From NCBI GenBank assembly GCA_937892115.1, contig CALAUI010000007.1, positions 1 to 64,000 of the forward strand: a DNA stretch of 64,000 bases, in the 5' to 3' direction. The stretch comes from an uncultured Clostridia bacterium. GTDB lineage: Bacteria; Bacillota; Clostridia; Oscillospirales; Acutalibacteraceae. Each line of letters starts with the position of its first letter. The first letter of the stretch is position 1. The notes below the pieces were generated by a model. That model did no database searches. It saw only the letters and a list, made by a program, of their open reading frames with translations, and had not been told where the DNA came from. Shown here piece after piece: positions 57,859-64,000 of the stretch. The translations under genes and the position numbers were made by a program.

Positions 57859-59250
57859 TTATTTTGCGGGAATGTACTGGATTGTGAAGCACTGGGATCT
57901 GATTCCGTTATTCAGTACGTTTGATCTGAAGGTGTTGCCCTTCATTGAAATGCCGCCCACGTTCATATCCACTACGTAGCCGATGCCTTCGCTGTATGCC
58001 TTATCCTGAGAAATGATTTTGATCCAGGTTGAGGGATCGCCGCTCAGAGAAGCACTCTTATTGTAGTTGGTGATGAGCTTCTTCATATCATCCTTGGTGT
58101 AAATCTTTGTTGAAACACTGACGGTTTCGGGACTTGAAACACCGCCGCAGAGATATGCTACGTCACCGCCCCATACGTATTTGGAAGCAGTCGTCTTACC
58201 GGGACAGGATGCAAAGTAAACCGTGTTGGCGTACTTGTTGTTGTATTTCAGACAGTAGGGCTGAGGAGTTTCGCTTGCACTTGAAATATTAAGTACGGAA
58301 AGGACTGCCTTCTCAACGTTCGTGCCCGAATAAGAGAAATTGCTCTTGTAGGACTGAAGTGAATCAAAGTTGTCGTTATTTGCCTTTGCAACGGTATATG
58401 CCGCAACTGCCTGGGCCTTGAGCGCCTCCATGGGAGAGGAAGGACCGATTTCCTGAGCTATCGTTTTGCAGAGGAATTCAACAAGTGTTATCTGTGAGCC
58501 GCCTCTGTTGACGGTTTTTGATGCGGTAGTGTCTTTTACGAGAGTAGTGCCGGGATAGTATGCGGAAAGAATCTGTGAGAAGCTCTTTCCCTGGTTTGCC
58601 ATTGCGATTGCGCCGAGCTGGCTCATACCTACGCCGTGGCCGTAGCCGTATACCGTGAATACGAATACTCCGCCGCCTGCGGGAATGTTGATATCCGCAT
58701 AGGGATTGGTAACGTAAGTAAGAGGATTGTCTCTGTTATAGGTGCCGGATGAATCTTTCTTGTGGAATTCAAGGTGAAGATGTGAAGTGGTGGCGTTGCC
58801 GGTGTGACCGATACGGCCTATCATCTGACCTTTTTTAACGGATGCACCCTGGCTGACCGAAATGCTCTGGGCGTGGCAGTATTTGGAACGGATGCCGTTG
58901 CCGTGATCGATTACGCAGTAATTTCCGAAGCCGTTGTTATCGGCGTTGTCGTTCTTTACCTCGATTACGGTGCCTGCACCGCACGCGTAGAAGGGCTCAC
59001 CTTCGGTAGTGCCGTCCTTGAGCAAAATGTCGATGCCGCCGTGAGCTCCGCCGCTGCTGTAATTGGGATAACCTGCAGTTATCTCACTTACATGAATCAG
59101 GGGCCAGCCGTAGCTTGCAATCTGAACGGTGGATTCACCTCCGCCGATGGGATTATCCGGGGGAGTAATCGTACCTCCGCCTATAAGTGACATAAAGAAA
59201 TTCAAAATAACCATCAGAAGGGACATGAGCATTGATAATATCTGTTCCAT
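57859..59250 (-). CDS. M23 peptidase fused to a circularly permuted SpoIID/LytB domain
   Basis: 463 residues. Residues 1-25 are a hydrophobic N-terminal helix ('MLMSLLMVILNFFMSLIGGG'), signal peptide or anchor. An M23 (LytM) domain follows, with 'HGGIDILLKDGT' and 'TSHLHLEFHKK', a zinc endopeptidase that cuts peptidoglycan cross-links. Next is 'YGYGHGVGMSQLGAIAMANQ' and 'ILSAYYPGTTLV', which in SpoIID proteins ends the domain. Only after it come 'LCKTIAQEIGPSSPMEALKA', 'QAVAAYTVAKANNDN' and a region ending 'TFRSNVLNNGIRSQ', the usual N-terminal and middle parts. SpoIID is a lytic transglycosylase that acts on denuded glycan. The fusion would combine both peptidoglycan activities. Confidence 0.85.
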   Translation of the reverse strand: MEQILSMLMSLLMVILNFFMSLIGGGTITPPDNPIGGGESTVQIASYGWPLIHVSEITAGYPNYSSGGAHGGIDILLKDGTTEGEPFYACGAGTVIEVKNDNADNNGFGNYCVIDHGNGIRSKYCHAQSISVSQGASVKKGQMIGRIGHTGNATTSHLHLEFHKKDSSGTYNRDNPLTYVTNPYADINIPAGGGVFVFTVYGYGHGVGMSQLGAIAMANQGKSFSQILSAYYPGTTLVKDTTASKTVNRGGSQITLVEFLCKTIAQEIGPSSPMEALKAQAVAAYTVAKANNDNFDSLQSYKSNFSYSGTNVEKAVLSVLNISSASETPQPYCLKYNNKYANTVYFASCPGKTTASKYVWGGDVAYLCGGVSSPETVSVSTKIYTKDDMKKLITNYNKSASLSGDPSTWIKIISQDKAYSEGIGYVVDMNVGGISMKGNTFRSNVLNNGIRSQCFTIQYIPAK

Positions 59251-59302
59251 AGTTGCCTCCTTTTCAGTTGAAATTATGGAAAATATACGGTTTTAATCTA
59301 TT

Positions 59303-59322
59303 CAAAAAGCACACCGGGTGCT
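59303..59322 (-). terminator. Terminator of the murD-murI-lysoplasmalogenase operon
   Basis: AGCAC (59308-59312) pairs with GTGCT (59318-59322); on the minus strand the stem is followed by TTTTT. Confidence 0.65.
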
Positions 59323-59347
59323 GTTGAAAGCAAATTAAACGGGAGCT

Positions 59348-60067
59348 TCAGTTTGCACAGAAGCACAGAGAAAGTGCAATTGCATACTGAGCAATATAGT
59401 AGGTAACATGATTAGTTACGATATCTACGGGTCTGTTCTTCCCCTGACCGAAGTATGTTCCGCTGAGGATGAAATCCGAAATCATAAAGAATATACTGCC
59501 GCCGAAGATGATATCAAGACCGACGTTGCGGAAGCCGTGGAGCTTTGCCATTGAGAATGAGAATGCCCCGAGGGAAATGAGAAACGCGGAATAAACCGAA
59601 ACGATGAGTCTGTACTGACCGTAATCCAGCTTCATGAGCTTTTCGGAGAAATACATACCGATTGCGACTGCTATACTGATTACCGTGGGGATGATAATGG
59701 CTTTTGCGTTGCCTTTGACGTAAAATTCGCTGACAAGTCCGATATCATAGAAGATATGACCAAAAAGGAATGAAATGAAGCCCGCGTTGGTGTAGGTTGC
59801 TTCGGATTTCCTGTGAGCATATTTGAGGTCAAGAGCAATATCTCCGTATGCTCCGCAGACAAGTCCCATTACCATAAAGAAGGTGAATCTGAGACGGGGA
59901 GCATCACAGGCACCGAATGCGATACTGCTGAGTGCTGTTGCGATAAAGCAGAAGGAAGCGAGTGCTTTAATCATTGCCACAAAGGGCGTAGCTCCCTTTA
60001 CCCTTTTAATACAGAAAAATACAAGGAGTATTGCACCGACACAGGAAAACAGAATGGGGATTATCAT
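59348..60067 (-). CDS. Lysoplasmalogenase-like (YhhN/TMEM86 family) membrane protein
   Basis: 239 residues with about eight membrane segments. 'RFTFFMVMGLVCGAYGDIAL' and 'FLFGHIFYDIGLVSEF' carry the Asp/His motifs of the YhhN family, and 'IIFGGSIFFMISDFILSG' matches the C-terminal block. Animal members hydrolyse lysoplasmalogens. Plasmalogens occur in many anaerobic Clostridia, so the assignment is plausible, though activity is not proven. It follows murI by 27 bases. Confidence 0.85.
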   Translation of the reverse strand: MIIPILFSCVGAILLVFFCIKRVKGATPFVAMIKALASFCFIATALSSIAFGACDAPRLRFTFFMVMGLVCGAYGDIALDLKYAHRKSEATYTNAGFISFLFGHIFYDIGLVSEFYVKGNAKAIIIPTVISIAVAIGMYFSEKLMKLDYGQYRLIVSVYSAFLISLGAFSFSMAKLHGFRNVGLDIIFGGSIFFMISDFILSGTYFGQGKNRPVDIVTNHVTYYIAQYAIALSLCFCAN

Positions 60068-60094
60068 AATATCACCTCAGATTGAAATGAGAAA

Positions 60095-60904
60095 CTATTT
60101 TACTTCTGAAAAATGTCTTACCTTACCCTCTGTAACACCGCCCAGGAAAACGGAAGCGGTGCTTTCAAAGAAGTCGGGATTATCACTGACATAGTATTCT
60201 CTCCTGCCGCCTTCTCCGTTATTCAGAAGACCGGATTCGCGAAGACCGGATTCAAGGGCTTCGGCAGCAGCATCGGATGAACTGATGAGGGTGACACCGG
60301 GGAGTATTTCCGAAATTACGTCGTAGAGCAGCGGATAGTGAGTGCATCCGAGCACAAGGGTGTCGATATCCTGCTCCTTAAGGGGCTCAAGATATTCGCG
60401 CAGTACCGTTTCAATAACTCCGTCGTTCTTTCTGTATCTGTTGTTTTCTACCAGAGGAACGAGCAGAGGACACGCCTTGCTGATTACCGTCAGAGACGGA
60501 TTTATCCTGCCGATGGCTTTTTCATAGGCGCCGCTGCTGACTGTGGCGTTGGTGGCAATAACACCTATCCTGCCGTTCTTTGTGATTTTTGCAGATTTTT
60601 CAGCCGCAGGCTCAACTACTCCGAAAAACGGAAGGGGAAACATTTTGCTGACTGTATCACGGGCAATGGAATCTGCGGTATTGCAGGCGATGACAACAGC
60701 TTTGATATTGAATTTTGAAAGGAATTTCACGTCGTCAATGACGTATTCCGTAATCTGCTCTTTTGATCTGGAGCCGTAGGGCACGTGAGCCGTGTCTCCG
60801 AAATAAACTATGTTTTCGTCGGGCATGGCTTCAATGATGCTCTTGACGACGGTAAGACCGCCTACACCGGAGTCAAATACGCCGATAAAGTCGCTGTTGC
60901 TCAT
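60095..60904 (-). CDS. murI: Glutamate racemase
   Basis: 269 residues. It makes D-glutamate for peptidoglycan. Signatures are 'IGVFDSGVGGLTVVKSI', 'VYFGDTAHVPYGSRS', the first catalytic Cys in 'VVIACNTADSIA' and the second in 'LVLGCTHYPLLYDV'. It is seven bases downstream of murD, whose product adds D-glutamate to UDP-MurNAc-L-alanine, so the operon supplies and uses the substrate. Confidence 0.97.
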   Translation of the reverse strand: MSNSDFIGVFDSGVGGLTVVKSIIEAMPDENIVYFGDTAHVPYGSRSKEQITEYVIDDVKFLSKFNIKAVVIACNTADSIARDTVSKMFPLPFFGVVEPAAEKSAKITKNGRIGVIATNATVSSGAYEKAIGRINPSLTVISKACPLLVPLVENNRYRKNDGVIETVLREYLEPLKEQDIDTLVLGCTHYPLLYDVISEILPGVTLISSSDAAAEALESGLRESGLLNNGEGGRREYYVSDNPDFFESTASVFLGGVTEGKVRHFSEVK

Positions 60905-60911
60905 ATTATCC

Positions 60912-62255
60912 TCACAGAGAGTTTACGATTTTTTTGAAATGCTCTCCTCTTTCCTCAAAGCAGCTGTACTGATCAAAGGAGCTGGTGGTGGGGGAGAGAA
61001 GCACCGTATCGCCGTCAACGGCAATTTTATTCGCTTCGGTAATTGCTTCTTCAAGGTTTCCGACAACGATTCCTTCATCGCCCACAAGTTCCTTGACGAG
61101 ACGGGGACCGCAGAAGCCGAAGCCGATGACCTTTTTTACGGGTGCAAGATGTTTTTTGAGTTCGTCCATGGGAAGGCCTTTTTCAAAGCCGCCTACAAGC
61201 AGGATTACGCCTTTGTCAAAGGATTTGACCGCCGTAATGGTGGCATCCGTGTTTGTTCCCTTGGAGTCGTTATAGTATTTGATGCCGTTTATTTCACGGA
61301 CAAATTCTATTCTGTGTTCAACACCGCCGAAGGATGAAACCGCATCAATGATTGTTTCGTTGTCAATTCCGACTGCCTTCGCGGCGGAAACGGCGATGAT
61401 TACGTTCTGCAGATTATGTCTGCCGACAAGACGGATTACGCTTAAGGGAAGCACTTTTTCGCCTCTGATGAACATATATCCGTCCTTTATGAACGAATCC
61501 TTATCCGCAGAGTCAAGACTGAATGAATTGATTTCGCATTTTACGGGATAGCGTGCCGTGTATTCGGCAAGCACTTCGTCATCCGCATTGAGGATGAAGG
61601 TGTCGCTTCCCTGCATATTGCGGTAAACCTCGGTCTTGGACTTATAGTAATTATCAAGTCCGCCCATAAAGTCAACGTGGTCGGGAGTGAGGTTGATGAT
61701 AGTTGCGACCTCGGGCCTGAATTTATCAATATTGACGAGCTGGAAATTTGAAATTTCCAGAGCAATATAGTGACCGCCTTCGTTCATAAGGTTATTTTCC
61801 ATAACGATTTCGCAAAGGGGGATACCTATGTTGCCGCACAGATGTGCCTTGCCGGGAAACGCCTTGTTGAGTATTTCGTAAACGAGAGACGTGGTGGTTG
61901 TCTTGCCGTTGGTGCCCGTGATTGCAATGTAGTGCTGGGGCTTTGATACGATATAGGCAAGCTCGATTTCCGTAATTACGGGTATATTTCTTGAAGCAAG
62001 CTCTGCCATTTCGGGTGTCCTGTAAGGAACACCGGGATTCTTTACGACTAAATCCCAGTCTTTTTGGAATACGGACATACTCTGGTCCGTGATTTCAACG
62101 CCCATGGAAACGAGCTGATCTGCTTCCTTGATATCTTCTTTCTTTTTACTTTCGGAAAGGGTGATGACCGCGCCCAGGGCTTTAAGTACCTTGATTGCCG
62201 CCATACCGCTTCTCGCAAGACCGACAACGAGTACCTTTTTACCTGTAAAATCCAT
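60912..62255 (-). CDS. murD: UDP-N-acetylmuramoyl-L-alanine--D-glutamate ligase
   Basis: 447 residues from ATG 62255, nine bases after GAGGAG; a TTG at 62276 lies upstream of that site. The N-terminal Rossmann 'KKVLVVGLARSGMAAIKVLK', ATP loop 'AITGTNGKTTTTSLVYEIL', 'INLTPDHVDFMGGLDNYYKS' and 'YNDSKGTNTDATITAVKSFD' are the Mur ligase blocks. It adds D-glutamate to the peptidoglycan precursor in the cytosol. Confidence 0.97.
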   Translation of the reverse strand: MDFTGKKVLVVGLARSGMAAIKVLKALGAVITLSESKKKEDIKEADQLVSMGVEITDQSMSVFQKDWDLVVKNPGVPYRTPEMAELASRNIPVITEIELAYIVSKPQHYIAITGTNGKTTTTSLVYEILNKAFPGKAHLCGNIGIPLCEIVMENNLMNEGGHYIALEISNFQLVNIDKFRPEVATIINLTPDHVDFMGGLDNYYKSKTEVYRNMQGSDTFILNADDEVLAEYTARYPVKCEINSFSLDSADKDSFIKDGYMFIRGEKVLPLSVIRLVGRHNLQNVIIAVSAAKAVGIDNETIIDAVSSFGGVEHRIEFVREINGIKYYNDSKGTNTDATITAVKSFDKGVILLVGGFEKGLPMDELKKHLAPVKKVIGFGFCGPRLVKELVGDEGIVVGNLEEAITEANKIAVDGDTVLLSPTTSSFDQYSCFEERGEHFKKIVNSL

Positions 62256-62268
62256 CTGAATCTGCTCC

Positions 62269-63087
62269 TCAGTCAAATAATGATGCTATGATGTTTGCCA
62301 GCTTGTTGATGACCGAGTAAGCCGCATTTGTCTGCGATGCGCTTGTCCAGTCTGTGGCGGGGGATGTGATTACGGCTGCTCTGCCTGAGCCCAGGACTGA
62401 GAGAGTCTTGTTGGCTATTGCGAGGTTTCCCTTTGAATTGGGATGAATCGTATCAACGGCAATGTAGTCGCTGTGACCTGCAAATGCCGATTCAACGTCA
62501 ACTATCGTGAATGAACCGGGATGATTTGCAAGGTAGCTCTTTATGGTGTTGTTGATAACGTTTACGCCCTTCTGATAAACCCTTCTCAGAGAGTTGTTGC
62601 AGGGATTGTAAAGCGTTTGTATCAGCAGCTTTGCTTTGGGATTTATCTCTTTGATTTTTTCAATGAGCTCTGTGAAATTCGCGGAAAATGACTTCTGTCT
62701 GGAATTGAACATGAAATCCATATCCATAAGTCCCGTGAACAGAAGCAAGGGAAGGTTGGAGGTAAGGAAATCGTTTCCGCCTATGGAAATCTGGATTATC
62801 TCCGCTTCCCTGACTGCCGATTTCACCGAAGACGATTCAAGATAGAGCAGAAGTGCCTTTGAAGTAAATCCGTCAACGGCAAGATTCTTATAGTTGTAGC
62901 CGTTTGTATCCGCAACAATTTTACCGTAACAGCCCGCATTGGAATTGACGATTCCCTGGCCGTATGCAATGGAGTCGCCCAGTAGGAGATAGTCCGGTTT
63001 TGATGCTGCAAATGAGGTTACGGGAAGGCAGCAGATTATCATTACCGCCGTCAGAATTATTGATAAAAAGGATCTGAATTTCTTCAT
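62269..63087 (-). CDS. Secreted SGNH/GDSL hydrolase
   Basis: 272 residues from ATG 63087, seven bases after AGGTGG; the open frame to 63156 has no good start. The signal peptide is residues 1-28 ('CLPVTSFAA'). Block I is 'YLLLGDSIAYGQGI' (catalytic Ser), block III 'IQISIGGNDFLTSN' (Gly/Asn) and block V 'YIAVDTIHPNSKGN' (Asp-x-x-His). It is an esterase or lipase, or a carbohydrate deacetylase, acting outside the cell. The C-terminal 'VINKLANIIASLFD' is an amphipathic helix. It overlaps the murD upstream region by a few bases and is transcribed ahead of murD. Confidence 0.9.
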   Translation of the reverse strand: MKKFRSFLSIILTAVMIICCLPVTSFAASKPDYLLLGDSIAYGQGIVNSNAGCYGKIVADTNGYNYKNLAVDGFTSKALLLYLESSSVKSAVREAEIIQISIGGNDFLTSNLPLLLFTGLMDMDFMFNSRQKSFSANFTELIEKIKEINPKAKLLIQTLYNPCNNSLRRVYQKGVNVINNTIKSYLANHPGSFTIVDVESAFAGHSDYIAVDTIHPNSKGNLAIANKTLSVLGSGRAAVITSPATDWTSASQTNAAYSVINKLANIIASLFD

Positions 63088-63254
63088 TTTTATGCCACCT
63101 GAAAACGCGTATGTCAAAGGAAAAAGTGCTTGTTGAAAAATAGCGACACTTTCCATATTATTTCGGGTATTATATCACTATTTTCATTAAATGTAAAGCC
63201 CCCCTGTTTTCCGTGCTGTTCCGAAGGTGTATTTCCCGCCTCCGGACAGTAAAA

Positions 63255-63286
63255 AAACACCCTCCGTTGGGGGATAACGGAGGGTG
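63255..63286 (-). terminator. Rho-independent terminator
   Basis: CACCCTCCGTT (63259-63269) pairs with AACGGAGGGTG (63276-63286 approximately); on the minus strand a run of seven T follows. It ends the symporter transcript. Confidence 0.9.
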
Positions 63287-63312
63287 AATTCTGCTATTGT
63301 CTCTTTATGTGA

Positions 63313-64000
63313 TTATTCCTGTGCTGCGTCGTCGGTAAGGGCAACTGCCTTATCAAAGATATCCTCAACTTCCTTTGAGGGTGCCTTTGTGCAGAGCGTT
63401 ACAATGATTGCCACAACAAGGGATACGATAGCACCGGGTATGATTTCGTAAATGCCGGAAAGTGTTGACAGTACGGTGTTTCCTTCAACGATACCGAGCT
63501 TATCCTGATTGAGGATGAGAAGCCATGCGGCGTCAACTGCCGCGCCGGAGATGATGCCCGCAAGAGCACCTGCAAAGTTGAATCTCTTCCAGAAGAGAGA
63601 GAGCATAAGGACTGCACCGAATGCCGCACCGAAGAGACCCCATGCATTTTCAACAAGGCCCATAATTGTGCCTGAGTTGGGATTTGAAGCGATGATAACC
63701 GCGATTACGGAAATAGCGGCAACCACGATACGGCCTGCCCAGAGCATTTCCTTGTCGCTTGCCTTGTTCTTGCGGATGATGGGTTTATAAACGTCGCTTG
63801 CAAATGCCGATGAGGAAGCGAGAAGCTGTGAGTCTGCGGTTGACATTGAAGCGGCGAGGATAGCGGTAAGAATGATACCGGAAACGATTGCGGGGAAGAG
63901 GAATCTTGACATCTGGATGAATACCGTTGAGCTGTCTTCGAGCTCGCCCAGAAGAAGGTGACCTACGCAGCCGGCGGCAACGGAGAAGATAACGATGAGA
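63313..64000 (-). CDS. Sodium/solute symporter, PutP-like (5' end outside window)
   Basis: The C-terminal 229 residues or so of an SSS-family symporter; the frame stays open to the right edge. 'GHLLLGELEDSSTVFIQM', 'GIILTAILAASMSTADSQLL', 'SSSAFASDVYKPIIRKN' and 'VENAWGLFGAAFGAVLMLSL' match Na+/proline symporters. The conserved Ser pair in STADS and the following SSS belong to the sodium site region. Proline is the likely substrate. A charged C-terminal tail ends the protein. Confidence 0.9.
   Translation of the reverse strand, partial: LIVIFSVAAGCVGHLLLGELEDSSTVFIQMSRFLFPAIVSGIILTAILAASMSTADSQLLASSSAFASDVYKPIIRKNKASDKEMLWAGRIVVAAISVIAVIIASNPNSGTIMGLVENAWGLFGAAFGAVLMLSLFWKRFNFAGALAGIISGAAVDAAWLLILNQDKLGIVEGNTVLSTLSGIYEIIPGAIVSLVVAIIVTLCTKAPSKEVEDIFDKAVALTDDAAQE

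Noticed and set aside
1..64000. tRNA or rRNA genes
   Set aside because: No cloverleaf with CCA-proximal motifs or rRNA signatures was recognised by eye on either strand; a covariance search would be decisive.

Overview
The window looks like chromosome of an uncultured gut Clostridia bacterium (Firmicutes, probably near Oscillospirales/Ruminococcaceae). The evidence is the strong AGGAGG-type ribosome binding sites, TTGACA/TATAAT promoters, a PyrR-controlled RNA attenuator, a sortase-type C-terminus, a dockerin, and many InlB-type repeats. No rRNA, tRNA, CRISPR array, transposase or integrase was recognised. The species assignment is inference.

Layout. 1-4550: two secreted repeat proteins, the first cut by the window edge and ending in a dockerin, the second with a cohesin-like N-terminus and a VPATG sortase signal. 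4674-17540: mostly housekeeping, with a phosphodiester glycosidase, a minus-strand operon (Gfo/Idh oxidoreductase, nagB, metG, tatD, PHP, DUF4186), two sugar isomerase-like TIM barrels, NADP-type glutamate dehydrogenase, mtaB and an FAD reductase. 17663-19817: promoter, PyrR-binding leader with terminator, pyrR and a uracil permease. 19968-25385: a secreted papain-like protease, a two-gene membrane pair (DUF5058-like plus companion), and a NifU-like/GGGtGRT pair.

25440-42387 is the most accessory part. It holds an XRE repressor facing a zinc-ribbon membrane protein across a promoter bracketed by two operators. Next comes a gene-poor, AT-rich stretch with a 22-residue double-glycine peptide gene between 24-nt inverted repeats, then a TraX-like membrane protein. 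Two giant secreted paralogues (2114 and 2574 residues) follow; they share an alpha-helical, possibly pore-forming-like N-terminus, a beta-helix middle, InlB-type repeats and an unusual C-terminal CPxCGKxH...FWGKIVCFF tail.

42488-64000: a DUF3798-type lipoprotein, a 1.7-kb segment (MORN protein plus a PhnP-like hydrolase) flanked by a 68-bp direct repeat, and a GntR-ABC transporter operon with its operator. Then come HTH regulators around a GH28-like beta-helix protein and a serine hydrolase, a PHP protein, and a second XRE/zinc-ribbon module built on a perfect 35-bp palindrome. The remainder is hemolysin III, an HTH membrane regulator, a DtxR-type regulator, an M23 peptidase fused to a SpoIID domain whose halves appear circularly permuted, lysoplasmalogenase-like, murI, murD, a secreted SGNH hydrolase and the end of a Na+/proline-type symporter.

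The strongest leads are the double-glycine peptide in a possible invertible segment, the permuted SpoIID-M23 fusion, the twin giant proteins with their shared tail, and the repeated XRE/zinc-ribbon modules with large palindromic operators.
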